A stretch of DNA of 64,000 nt, taken from Janthinobacterium rivuli. Lineage in GTDB: Bacteria > Pseudomonadota > Gammaproteobacteria > Burkholderiales > Burkholderiaceae_D. The notes below the pieces were generated by a model. That model made no database searches and was not told where the DNA came from. It was given only the letters and a program-made list of their open reading frames with translations. The stretch is from the NCBI RefSeq assembly GCF_009208735.1, contig NZ_WFLJ01000014.1:62001-126000 (forward strand), in the 5' to 3' direction. Below, in pieces: positions 46,440-54,844 of this stretch (positions are counted from its first letter, which is position 1; every line of letters begins with the position of its first letter). The position numbers were made by a program, and so were the translations under genes.

Positions 46440-46617
46440 CTAACCGCGCAATGCCTTTCATGCAATCGCGGCATTGGCAGAAATACCAACTAATTCAAAA
46501 GCCGGCCAACCGCCAGGCGCTGCAGCGCAGGACCGCCCGCCACCCGCGATAAGGTAAAATGACGGCCATCGTCCGGCTTGCGCCGCCCACTCCCAAGCTT
46601 TTCATTGCAGGTTCATC

Positions 46618-47985
46618 ATGCTAGATAATCTCACCCAACGGCTTGCCAAAGTCGTCAAGACCATGCGCGGCGAGGCGCGCCTGACCGAAGCGAACACCGC
46701 CGACATGCTGCGCGAAGTGCGCCTGGCGCTGCTCGAAGCCGACGTCGCCCTGCCCGCCGTGCGCGAATTCATCGCCAAAGTCAAAGAAAAAGCCATGGGC
46801 GAGGATGTCATTTCCTCGCTCACGCCAGGCCAGGCCCTGGTTGGCGTGGTGCAGCGCGAGCTGGCCGCCCTGATGGGCGCCGACCTGGGACCGGAAGCGT
46901 CGCAGATCAGCTTTGCGCAGCAGCCGCCCGCCATCATCCTGATGGCCGGTTTGCAGGGTGTGGGTAAAACCACCACCGTCGGCAAGCTGGCGAAGTACCT
47001 GAAGGAAGAAAAGAAGAAGAAAGTGCTGACCGTCTCGGCCGACGTGTACCGTCCCGCCGCGATCGCCCAGCTGCAATCGGTCACGGCCCAGGTCGGCGCC
47101 GACTTCTTCCCGTCCACCAGCACGGACAAGCCGGTCGATATCGCCCTGGCCGCGCTGGACTGGGCGAAAAAGCATTACCACGACGTGCTGATCATCGATA
47201 CGGCGGGCCGCCTCGGTATCGACGAAGAGATGATGCGCGAAATCGCCGCCGTCCACGGCGCCGTGAAACCGATCGAAACCCTGTTTGTCGTCGACGCCAT
47301 GCTGGGCCAGGACGCCATCAATACGGCCAAGGCCTTCAACGATGCGCTGCCGCTGACCGGTATCGTGCTGACCAAGCTCGACGGTGACGCGCGCGGCGGT
47401 GCGGCCCTGTCCGTGCGCCACATCACGGGCAAGCCGATCAAGTTTGCCGGCGTCTCGGAAAAACTCGACGGCCTGGAAGCGTTCGACCCGACCCGCATGG
47501 CCAACCGCATCCTGGGCATGGGCGACATCCTCGCCCTGGTGGAAGAGGCGCGCAAAGGCGTCGACAGCAAGGCGGCGGCCGACCTGGCGCAAAAGATCAA
47601 GGTCGGCGGCAAGTTCGACATGAACGACTTCAAGGCGCAACTGGGCCAGATGAAGAAAATGGGCGGCATGGCCAACCTGATGGACAAGCTGCCGGCCCAG
47701 TTCCAGCAGGCGGCAGGCGGCAAGAACATGGATCAGGCCGATAAACAGGTGCGCCGCATGTGCGGCATCATCGACTCGATGACGCCGCAGGAACGCGCCA
47801 AGCCTGAATTGATCAAGGCCACGCGCAAGCGCCGCATCGCCGCCGGCGCCGGCGTGCAGGTGCAGGAAGTGAACCGCATGCTGACGCAATTCGAGCAAAT
47901 GCAGACGATGATGAAGAAATTGTCGGGCGGCGGCATGATGAAGATGATGCGCAGCATGAAGGGCATGATGCCTGGGATGAGGTAA
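46618..47985 (+). CDS. ffh: Signal recognition particle GTPase Ffh
   Basis: SRP54 homologue that binds signal sequences and 4.5S RNA and delivers ribosomes to FtsY. 455 residues. N domain LDNLTQRLAKVVKTMRGEARLTEANTADML; G domain with GLQGVGKTTTVGKLA, DVYRPAAIAQL, IIDTAGRLGIDEEMM and TKLDGDARGGAALS; the M domain is Met-rich to the end (MMKKLSGGGMMKMMRSMKGMMPG). A repeat element starts right after the stop. It normally neighbours a ypjD/ccsA gene, which here is 12 kb away. Confidence 0.97.
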   Translation: MLDNLTQRLAKVVKTMRGEARLTEANTADMLREVRLALLEADVALPAVREFIAKVKEKAMGEDVISSLTPGQALVGVVQRELAALMGADLGPEASQISFAQQPPAIILMAGLQGVGKTTTVGKLAKYLKEEKKKKVLTVSADVYRPAAIAQLQSVTAQVGADFFPSTSTDKPVDIALAALDWAKKHYHDVLIIDTAGRLGIDEEMMREIAAVHGAVKPIETLFVVDAMLGQDAINTAKAFNDALPLTGIVLTKLDGDARGGAALSVRHITGKPIKFAGVSEKLDGLEAFDPTRMANRILGMGDILALVEEARKGVDSKAAADLAQKIKVGGKFDMNDFKAQLGQMKKMGGMANLMDKLPAQFQQAAGGKNMDQADKQVRRMCGIIDSMTPQERAKPELIKATRKRRIAAGAGVQVQEVNRMLTQFEQMQTMMKKLSGGGMMKMMRSMKGMMPGMR

Positions 47986-48096
47986 GGCTTCAAAATCCGC
48001 TGCGCGGTGGTCCTTGCGGCCGGCGATGCTCACCGTCCTTTAGTACGGTTGCGCTTCTCGGCCACACACCATCCGCTCGCTGTGATTTTGAAGGCC
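47986..48096 (+). repeat. Repeat element, copy A, after ffh
   Basis: 111-bp element beginning at the base after the ffh stop. Ends GGCTTCAAAATC (47986-47997) and GATTTTGAAGGCC (48084-48096) are inverted. Interior blocks GCGATGCTCACCG, GTACGGTTGCGCTTCT and CCGCTCGCT are shared in the same order and strand with copy B at 54703-54824. Likely a dispersed intergenic hairpin family, possibly serving as 3'-end structure. 48097-48412, between it and the SWIB gene, holds no gene; it has a small hairpin near 48150-48178. Confidence 0.75.
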
Positions 48097-48412
48097 TTCA
48101 TTAAGCCGCGTGTGCAATTCGACAGGCTAAAAACATCGTTCTAAATCATGCCGGATTGCATTTTCATGTGTCCGGCATCACTCTTCCCTCCCCCTGCAGC
48201 CCCCCTCCCCGCATAGCCAGTAACCATGCCATTTACGGGCAAAACCGCCGTTCTGCGCTCCCAAGCGGTGCGCCCGGGCGACAGCATGGCCATTTCCCTG
48301 CTTTTTCCTCGTGAAAACGTGAAAAACACTTGCATACAAGGTAAATCCACACCAATATTAGCCGTGCGATTAATTGCGCAATTTCCCATGTGTTTGTTAA
48401 GGAGGCTCGAAG

Positions 48413-48811
48413 ATGGCAACAGCCAAAAAAACCCCAGTAGCAGCGCCAGCCAAAGCAGCAGCAGCAGCCAAGCCTGCAGCCGCCAAGAAAGCAGCACCCG
48501 CAGCCAAGGCAGCAGCTAAACCAGCAGCGGCGAAGAAAGCGGCAGCACCGGCAACACCACGCAAGCCAAACGCAGCATTCATGAAAGCAATGACGCCATC
48601 GAAAGATCTGGCCGCCGTTGTTGGCGCAGCACCACTGCCGCGCACGGAAGTGACCAAAAAGGTATGGGATTACATCAAAAAACTCGATCTGCAAGATCCG
48701 GCCAACCGCCGCATGATCAATGCGGACGACAAGCTGAAAGCAGTTTTCGGCGGCAAAGCCCAAGTCTCCATGTTTGAAATGACGAAACTGATCTCCGATC
48801 ATTTGAAATAA
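48413..48811 (+). CDS. SWIB/MDM2-domain protein with Lys/Ala-rich tail
   Basis: 132 residues. About 50 N-terminal residues are Ala/Lys/Pro repeats like histone tails (KPAAAKKAAPAAKAAAK); a SWIB domain follows (AFMKAMTPSKDLAAVVG, TEVTKKVWDYIKKLDLQDPANRRMINADDKL, SMFEMTKLISDHLK). SWIB domains occur in eukaryotic chromatin remodelers and in some bacteria; these bacterial proteins probably bind DNA or nucleoid partners. A near-perfect Shine-Dalgarno TAAGGAGG precedes the ATG, suggesting high expression. Its tail matches in composition the histone-like protein at 22.9-24.2 kb. Confidence 0.88.
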   Translation: MATAKKTPVAAPAKAAAAAKPAAAKKAAPAAKAAAKPAAAKKAAAPATPRKPNAAFMKAMTPSKDLAAVVGAAPLPRTEVTKKVWDYIKKLDLQDPANRRMINADDKLKAVFGGKAQVSMFEMTKLISDHLK

Positions 48812-48846
48812 TCAGATACGCACAGGGCGTTTTTGCGCCGTGTGAG

Positions 48847-48882
48847 TGCCCCGCCGCATCACTGCGAGCGGGGCATTTTTTT
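48847..48882 (+). terminator. Rho-independent terminator after the SWIB gene
   Basis: TGCCCCGC (48847-48854) and GCGGGGCA (48868-48875) form a perfect 8-bp stem followed by seven T. Confidence 0.85.
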
Positions 48883-48939
48883 GGGGTCAGACCCTGCAGG
48901 ATCGGAATTCGCCCCACTGGGGCGCACTCCCCCCGGCCC

Positions 48940-49557
48940 TCATTTGAATTCCCAATGACGCCACGCCGCCCGCACGGCATTCGGATACTCGGCCCGCCCG
49001 CGGCTGCCGTTATACCGCCCCAGCGCCAGATACAAATCGCCTCGTTCCATATCCAGGTACATGCGCAAAATCGCGCAGCCATAGCGCAGATTCGTCTGCA
49101 TGTGGAACAGCTTGCTGCGGTCGCTGTCGCCGATCACGCCCGTCCAGAACGGCATCACCTGCATGTAGCCACGCGCGCCGGCCAGCGAGACGGCGTATTT
49201 GCGGTAGGCGGACTCCACCTGGATCAGACCCAGCACGAGGGCCGGCTCCAGGCCCGCGCGGCGCGCTTCATACCAGACGGTTTCCAGGAATTCCGTGCGC
49301 AGTTGCGCGTCCGGCAGCTTGCGTTGCAGGCGTTGCGACATCTGCGCCAGCCATTGCTGGTAGCGCTGCAAGTCGGCGGGGGTGGCAAATTTGGGTTGCG
49401 GCGGGCGTTCGTCGCGGATCGCGTGCGACAGGGCCAGACGGACGGAGTCGGCCAGCGCCTCCTCCTTCTGGTTGCCGGCCTGCGCCGGAGAGACGCAGGC
49501 CAGGCAGGCGGCCAGCGCGAGCGCGCCAGCCGTCTTGCTTACTGATAGGCGCTTCAC
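48940..49557 (-). CDS. Lytic transglycosylase (SLT-type) domain protein
   Basis: 205 residues with a signal peptide ([16 protein letters not shown]; it could also be read as a lipoprotein signal, but no clear lipobox). The lysozyme-like domain has [45 protein letters not shown], the catalytic Glu being in QVESAYR, and the [10 protein letters not shown] motif near the end. It cleaves peptidoglycan in the periplasm. The ATG overlaps the proS stop (ATGA), so the two are co-transcribed. Confidence 0.9.
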   Translation of the reverse strand: MKRLSVSKTAGALALAACLACVSPAQAGNQKEEALADSVRLALSHAIRDERPPQPKFATPADLQRYQQWLAQMSQRLQRKLPDAQLRTEFLETVWYEARRAGLEPALVLGLIQVESAYRKYAVSLAGARGYMQVMPFWTGVIGDSDRSKLFHMQTNLRYGCAILRMYLDMERGDLYLALGRYNGSRGRAEYPNAVRAAWRHWEFK

Positions 49558-51293
49558 TGCGCCATTTTGCCCTGGATGAAGGCGACGATCTCGTCCGGCG
49601 ACACGCCGGTCGCCTCCGTATCGCGGCGGCCCTGGTATTCCAGCTTGCCTTCTTTCAGGCCGCGCTCGCCGATGACAATGCGGTGCGGCACGCCAATCAG
49701 TTCCCAGTCAGCAAACATGGCGCCAGGACGCAAGCCGCGGTCGTCGACGATGACGTCCACGCCAGCGCCTTGCAGTGCCGTGTACAGCTTCTCCGTCTCT
49801 TCCTTGACCAGTTCGCTACGGTCCATGCCCATCGGGCACAGCACGACCTCGAATGGCGCGATCGATGCGGGCCAGATGATGCCCTTGTCATCGAAGTTCT
49901 GTTCGATGGCGGCGCCCAGGATACGCGTCACGCCGATGCCGTAGCAACCCATCTGCAGCGGCGCAGGCTTGCCGTTTTCGTCGAGGAAGGTGGCTTTCAT
50001 GCTTTCCGAGTATGCCGTACCCAGCTGGAACACGTGGCCCACTTCGATGCCGCGCTCGATGGCGAGCGTGCCCTGGCCGTCCGGCGAGGCGTCGCCGGCG
50101 ACGACATTGCGCAAATCGGCCACGATGGCAGGCTCGGCCATGTCACGGCCCCAGTTGGCGCCCGTGTAGTGGAAACCGGCCTCATTCGCGCCGCAGACGA
50201 AGTCGCTCATGTGGGCGACCGTGCGGTCCGCCACCACGGTGACGGGGGCGCGGGTACCGATCGGACCCAGATAGCCGGGAATCGTGCCGTAGACTTCCAG
50301 GATTTCCGCTTCCGTCGAGAAACGGTGACCGGCCAGGCCGGCAACCTTGCCCACCTTGATCTCGTTGAGTTCATGGTCGCCGCGCAGCAGCAGCATGAAA
50401 TGCTGTTTCGTGACTTTTTCGTCCTTGCCCGTCGTTTCCACCGTCAGCGCGATGGTTTTCACGGTCTGCGACAGTTCCAGGCCCAGCAGTGTGGCCACGG
50501 TTTCGCACTTGACGGTGTCCGGCGTGGCCGTTTTCGTCAGCGCCTGGCTTGCCGCCGGACGCTCGCCGGCTGGCGGCAGCGCTTCGGCCGCTTCCATGTT
50601 GGCGGCATAGTCGGAGGTCGGGCAATACACGAGCGCGTCTTCACCCGTGTGGGCGATGACGTGGAATTCATGCGAACCGGAACCGCCGATGGCGCCGTTG
50701 TCGGCGGCCACGGCGCGGAATTGCAGGCCGAAACGCGTGAAGATGCGCGTGTAGGCGTCAAACATGACCTTGTACGACGCTTGCATGCCGGCCAGGTCGC
50801 GGTCGAACGAGTACGCGTCCTTCATGGTGAATTCGCGGCCGCGCATCAGGCCGAAGCGTGGGCGGCGCTCGTCGCGGAACTTGGTCTGAATGTGATAAAA
50901 GTTCAACGGCAACTGGCGGTAGGACTTGATTTCCGTGCGCACGACGTCCGTGATGACCTCTTCCGATGTCGGCTGGATCGCGTATTCGCGACCGTGGCGG
51001 TCTTTCACGCGCATCAGTTCGTCGCCCATCTTGGTCCAGCGGCCCGTCTCCTGCCACAGTTCGGCCGGCTGCACGAGCGGCATCAGCAGTTCGATACCGG
51101 CGGCTTTGTTCATCTCGTCACGGATGATGGCTTCCACCTTGCGGATCACGCGCAAGCCCATCGGCATGTAGGTATAGATGCCGGAACCGAGGCGTTTGAT
51201 CATGCCTGCACGCATCATCAATTGGTGGCTGACGATTTCCGCGTCAGAAGGTGCATCTTTAAGTGTGGAAATAAAAAAACGGGAGGCGCGCAT
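49554..51293 (-). CDS. proS: Prolyl-tRNA synthetase (bacterial type with editing domain)
   Basis: Charges tRNA-Pro. 579 residues. Class II motifs: motif 1 in [23 protein letters not shown], motif 2 in [26 protein letters not shown], motif 3 in [12 protein letters not shown]. The INS (YbaK-like) editing insertion lies between motifs 2 and 3 (about 225-385), and the C-terminal anticodon-binding domain ends the protein. Upstream, an A/T-rich 200-nt region is shared with divergent rppH. Confidence 0.96.
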   Translation of the reverse strand: MRASRFFISTLKDAPSDAEIVSHQLMMRAGMIKRLGSGIYTYMPMGLRVIRKVEAIIRDEMNKAAGIELLMPLVQPAELWQETGRWTKMGDELMRVKDRHGREYAIQPTSEEVITDVVRTEIKSYRQLPLNFYHIQTKFRDERRPRFGLMRGREFTMKDAYSFDRDLAGMQASYKVMFDAYTRIFTRFGLQFRAVAADNGAIGGSGSHEFHVIAHTGEDALVYCPTSDYAANMEAAEALPPAGERPAASQALTKTATPDTVKCETVATLLGLELSQTVKTIALTVETTGKDEKVTKQHFMLLLRGDHELNEIKVGKVAGLAGHRFSTEAEILEVYGTIPGYLGPIGTRAPVTVVADRTVAHMSDFVCGANEAGFHYTGANWGRDMAEPAIVADLRNVVAGDASPDGQGTLAIERGIEVGHVFQLGTAYSESMKATFLDENGKPAPLQMGCYGIGVTRILGAAIEQNFDDKGIIWPASIAPFEVVLCPMGMDRSELVKEETEKLYTALQGAGVDVIVDDRGLRPGAMFADWELIGVPHRIVIGERGLKEGKLEYQGRRDTEATGVSPDEIVAFIQGKMAQ

Positions 51294-51497
51294 AACGGTG
51301 AATTCTTTTTAAAAAGAGAGGGTTATAATCAACCTAATTTTAAAGGATTAGCTGGCTGATGCGTCCATACTTTACACAAATGCGCTCAATTGGTGCGATT
51401 CCGGCGCTTTTCGCACCCCGAAAAGGTCACCGGCTTGCGAAGTTGTGGGTAATTATGTAAAAAAGGACGCTCTGTCGCAGAAAGTTTGAGGTGCATT

Positions 51498-52130
51498 ATG
51501 CTCGACCGTGAAGGGTTTCGTCCCAACGTCGGCATCATCCTGCTAAACGCCCAGAACGAGGTGTGGTGGGGCAAGCGGGTGCGCGAGCACTCATGGCAGT
51601 TTCCGCAAGGCGGTATCAAATATGGCGAAACACCGGAACAAGCCATGTTTCGCGAACTTGAAGAGGAAATCGGACTCAGACAGGAACACGTCAAAATTGT
51701 CGGACGCACCCGCGACTGGCTGCGCTATGAAGTGCCAGACCACTTCATCAAGCGCGAGATTCGCGGCCATTACCGTGGCCAGAAGCAGATTTGGTTTCTG
51801 CTGAGAATGTGCGCGCGCGACAACGACGTCAATCTGCGCCTGACCGACCATCCGGAGTTCGACGCCTGGCGCTGGCATGAGTACTGGGTCCCGCTCGATG
51901 TCGTCATTGAATTTAAACGCGATGTCTACCAGCGCGCCTTGCAGGAGCTGTCCCGCTTCCTGACCTGGCCCGTGCATGGCAACGCACAGCAAGCGCACCG
52001 CCACACGTCGCGCTACCTGCGCCAGCCCCATGCGCCACGGGCACAGGATGGCGCGGCACTGGCCAAGCCTTGCGACGGCATCGCCGCCGAAGGGTGTACG
52101 CCGGAGCTGATCTTGCCGGGCAAGGGGTAG
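51498..52130 (+). CDS. rppH: RNA pyrophosphohydrolase (Nudix)
   Basis: Removes pyrophosphate from the 5' end of mRNA and so triggers decay. 210 residues from the ATG at 51498, with GAGG upstream; a TTG 12 nt earlier opens the frame but is less likely. The Nudix box [23 protein letters not shown] occupies residues 38-60 with its metal-binding Glu residues intact. [17 protein letters not shown] and KQIWFLLRM are typical of RppH. The C-terminus is about 40 residues longer than E. coli RppH. Confidence 0.94.
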   Translation: MLDREGFRPNVGIILLNAQNEVWWGKRVREHSWQFPQGGIKYGETPEQAMFRELEEEIGLRQEHVKIVGRTRDWLRYEVPDHFIKREIRGHYRGQKQIWFLLRMCARDNDVNLRLTDHPEFDAWRWHEYWVPLDVVIEFKRDVYQRALQELSRFLTWPVHGNAQQAHRHTSRYLRQPHAPRAQDGAALAKPCDGIAAEGCTPELILPGKG

Positions 52131-52160
52131 TCCACCGCAATGAACGCACTCTCCCACGCA

Positions 52161-52193
52161 AAAGGGGCAGCCTGAACAGGCTGCCCCTTTTTT
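52161..52193. terminator. Bidirectional terminator between rppH and mqo
   Basis: AAAGGGGCAGCCTG (52161-52174) pairs with CAGGCTGCCCCTTT (52177-52190) and a T-run continues to 52193; the left flank is A-rich. It can end both the rppH and mqo transcripts. Confidence 0.9.
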
Positions 52194-52230
52194 CATTCAG
52201 GCAGTAAACTCCCCTGCCGGCAAAGCTGAC

Positions 52231-53829
52231 TTAGTTTGCCGCCGGCGCTGGCGCAGCGGCTGGCACGTCGAGCGTGATCGCCTTCAAGCCCAGGATATTG
52301 CTGCTGTAGTGGCGGATCTTGTTGGCCAGGGCCGGGTCGTTGTTCAGCTTTTGGCCGTACGACGGCACCATTTCCACCATCTTGGCTTGCCATTCCGGCG
52401 TGGCCAGGCGGCTCTTGAATGCCGTTTGCAGCACCTTGATCATGATCGGTGGCGCGGTCGAGGCGCCTGGCGAGGCACCCAGCAGGGCGACGATGCTGCC
52501 ATCGGCGGCGCCGACGACTTCCGTGCCGAACTGCAGCAAGCCGCCTTTGACAGGATCATCCTTGACGATCTGCACGCGCTGGCCCGCGTTTTGCAGGGTC
52601 CAGTCTTCCATCTTGGCGTTCGGCAAGTACTCGCGCAACGTCTTCAGGCGGTCTTCCGGCGTGTTCATGACTTGCTCGACCAGGTATTTCGTCAGCGGAA
52701 TGTTGTCGTAGCCGGCTTGCAGCATCGGTTTCACGTTGCCCGTGCCGATCGAGGCAGGCAAGTCGATCCACGAACCGTTTTTCAGGAACTTCGTCGAGAA
52801 GGTGGCGAATGGGCCAAACAGCAGGGCTTTCTTGCCATCGATGATGCGCGTGTCCAGGTGCGGCACGGACATCGGCGGCGAACCGACGGATGCCTTGCCG
52901 TACACCTTGGCCGCATGCGCCGCCACCAGTTCCGGATTGGTGGTGACCAGCCATTGGCCGCCCACCGGCACGCCGCCGTAGCCCTTGGCTTCAGGAATGC
53001 CCGATTTTTCCAGCAGCGGCAGCGAACCGCCACCGGCGCCGATGAAGACGAACTTGGCGCGCATGGTCTTTTCCTTGCCAGCGGCCAGGTCTTTCACCGT
53101 CACGTTCCACACGCCATCGGCGCCGCGCTGGATGTCTTCCACCTGGTGGCGCAGGTGCAGGACCATGCCATGGCTGTCCGTCAGGTAGCTCACGAGGCCG
53201 CGCGTGAGGTTGCCGAAATTGACGTCGGTACCGATTTCCATGCGCGTCGCGGCCACTTTCTGGCCCTTGTCGCGGCCTTGCATGACCAGCGGCGCCCATT
53301 GCTCGATCTGCGCCTGGTCTTCCGAATACAGCATGCCCTTGAACAGGTTTTCCTTTTGCAGCGCGGCGTAGCGCTTCTTCAAAAAGGCAATATTGTCGTC
53401 GCCCCACACAAAGGCCATATGCGGCACATTGTTGATGAAGGTCTGCGGCGCGCCCAGGTGCTTGTTGGCCACCTGATAAGCCCAGAATTGCTTGGAGATT
53501 TCGAATTGCTCATTGATGGCAACGGCTTTCTTGGTCTCGATGCTGCCATCGGCCGCTTCCGGCGTGTAGTTCAGCTCGGCGAATGCCGAGTGGCCCGTGC
53601 CCGCGTTGTTCATCGCGTCCGAGCTTTCGGCGGCCACGGAATCGAGGCGCTCGACCATTTCCATCGTCAGCGAGGGATCGAGTTCCTTGAGCATGCTGCC
53701 CAGGGTGGCGCTCATGGTGCCGGCGCCGATCAGCAGCACGTCGACCGGTTTTTCGGACGAGGCCGGAGGGGTCTTGTCACATGCCGCCAGGATCAGGCAC
53801 GACATCAAAAGTAATAGCGATTTACGCAT
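52231..53829 (-). CDS. mqo: Malate:quinone oxidoreductase
   Basis: FAD-dependent membrane enzyme that oxidises malate and reduces quinone. 532 residues. [16 protein letters not shown] is the dinucleotide-binding loop; other conserved parts are [51 protein letters not shown] and [12 protein letters not shown]. The first 17 residues form a lipoprotein-like signal with lipobox LAAC; E. coli Mqo also has a signal-like N-terminus, but a lipobox would be unusual. The C-terminus is Ala/Pro-rich. The upstream 443-nt gap holds little apart from a doubtful small frame and a leftward terminator. Confidence 0.94.
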   Translation of the reverse strand: MRKSLLLLMSCLILAACDKTPPASSEKPVDVLLIGAGTMSATLGSMLKELDPSLTMEMVERLDSVAAESSDAMNNAGTGHSAFAELNYTPEAADGSIETKKAVAINEQFEISKQFWAYQVANKHLGAPQTFINNVPHMAFVWGDDNIAFLKKRYAALQKENLFKGMLYSEDQAQIEQWAPLVMQGRDKGQKVAATRMEIGTDVNFGNLTRGLVSYLTDSHGMVLHLRHQVEDIQRGADGVWNVTVKDLAAGKEKTMRAKFVFIGAGGGSLPLLEKSGIPEAKGYGGVPVGGQWLVTTNPELVAAHAAKVYGKASVGSPPMSVPHLDTRIIDGKKALLFGPFATFSTKFLKNGSWIDLPASIGTGNVKPMLQAGYDNIPLTKYLVEQVMNTPEDRLKTLREYLPNAKMEDWTLQNAGQRVQIVKDDPVKGGLLQFGTEVVGAADGSIVALLGASPGASTAPPIMIKVLQTAFKSRLATPEWQAKMVEMVPSYGQKLNNDPALANKIRHYSSNILGLKAITLDVPAAAPAPAAN

Positions 53830-53968
53830 ACGTAACTCCGTTTATGAATACTGAAGGATGATTCTTGCGCGCCACCTTGGCGGCACCATCGCTGTAGTGA
53901 ATGAAAAACAGCCGGCCGGCCGGAACGCCAGGGCGGCCGGACAGGTCGATATCGATGGTGATAGGCAT
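53822..53968 (-). CDS. Doubtful 48-residue frame overlapping the mqo start
   Basis: ATG at 53968 with GGAG 9 nt upstream, ending 8 nt inside mqo. The peptide starts [20 protein letters not shown] and is soluble-looking; nothing matches a domain I know. Codon third positions are GC-rich early but not late. It could be a translated leader coupled to mqo or chance. Confidence 0.2.
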   Translation of the reverse strand: MPITIDIDLSGRPGVPAGRLFFIHYSDGAAKVARKNHPSVFINGVTYA

Positions 53969-54195
53969 GCTGCCGCGCTCCGGAATAAGCCAGGAGCAAG
54001 ATCTGGTGGCAAAGGTGCGGGCAATGGAAGCACGGAGTGGTAACAAAATCGCCATCGTGTCCAGAGCAAATATCAAGAGCGGCGATTTTATCACCGTTAT
54101 TTGGCGCCGCCGGGCCGCGGCGGTAGTGGATAATACTTACTGCAGGGTATTAAATGACGGTGACTATCGGGTCATGCAAGCGGACGCCAGACGGC

Positions 54196-54219
54196 AAAAA
54201 GGGCATCCCCGATGCCCTT
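54196..54219 (-). terminator. Leftward hairpin terminator upstream of mqo
   Basis: AAGGGCATC (54199-54207) pairs with GATGCCCTT (54211-54219) around CCC; on the minus strand the stem is followed by T5. No leftward gene ends here, so it may stop antisense readthrough from the nirK-norA-norB operon across the DUF1841 gene, shielding mqo. Confidence 0.55.
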
Positions 54220-54272
54220 CGTTGACGTACGCGGTACAATGCCGGCTGCCCTTTAGCCATAGTCATCCAGCC

Positions 54273-54695
54273 ATGTTCAACCCCTCTTCCGACGACGTGC
54301 GCCGCTTCTTTTGCGACACCTTGCGCAAGCACCGCGCCCATGAAATCCTCACGCCGATGGAAGCCATCGCGCTGGACTGGATCCTCGAACACCCCGAGTA
54401 TGAAAACGAATTGAGCGACGTCGAGGCGGCGCTGGCGCGCGACTATTCCGTCGAAGGCGGACAGGCCAACCCATTCCTGCACCTGTCCATGCATCTGTCG
54501 ATCACGGAGCAGGTGCAGGTGGACCAGCCGCGCGGCATCCGCCCGGCCGTCCAGCAACTGACCCAGCGCCTCGATTCGGCCCATGCGGCCCAGCACGAAG
54601 TGATGGAATGCCTGGGCCAGATGATCTGGGCGTCGCAGCGCTCGGGCTTGCCGCCCGATACGGATGCGTATATCGACTGCGTGCGCCGCCGGTAG
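54273..54695 (+). CDS. DUF1841-family protein
   Basis: 140-residue soluble protein, start MFNPSSDDVRRFFCDTLRKHR. The conserved DUF1841 pattern is clear (LTPMEAIALDWILEHPEYE; NPFLHLSMHLSITEQVQVDQP; HEVMECLGQMIWASQRSG). Function unknown; found mainly in beta- and gammaproteobacteria. The ATG at 54273 is chosen because the longer frame upstream does not look coding. A repeat element follows right after the stop. Confidence 0.85.
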   Translation: MFNPSSDDVRRFFCDTLRKHRAHEILTPMEAIALDWILEHPEYENELSDVEAALARDYSVEGGQANPFLHLSMHLSITEQVQVDQPRGIRPAVQQLTQRLDSAHAAQHEVMECLGQMIWASQRSGLPPDTDAYIDCVRRR

Positions 54696-54702
54696 GAACA
54701 CC

Positions 54703-54824
54703 TGTCAAAACCTGTTGCGCGTCGCGCTTTGCGGCCTGCGATGCTCACCGGCTCGGCGCCCCCGTACTAAAGTACGGTTGCGCTTCTTAGCGACAAATCG
54801 CTGCCGCTCGCTACGGTTTTGCCA
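54703..54824 (+). repeat. Repeat element, copy B, between DUF1841 and norB
   Basis: 122-bp element starting 8 nt after the DUF1841 stop. Inverted ends TGTCAAAACC (54703-54712) and GGTTTTGCCA (54815-54824) differ at one base. Its interior shares GCGATGCTCACCG, GTACGGTTGCGCTTCT and CCGCTCGCT with copy A after ffh, in the same order and strand, and it contains the small palindrome CGTACTAAAGTACG. It sits in the convergent gap before the norB stop. Confidence 0.75.
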
Positions 54825-54844
54825 GTTGTTGTGCCAGTACTACC

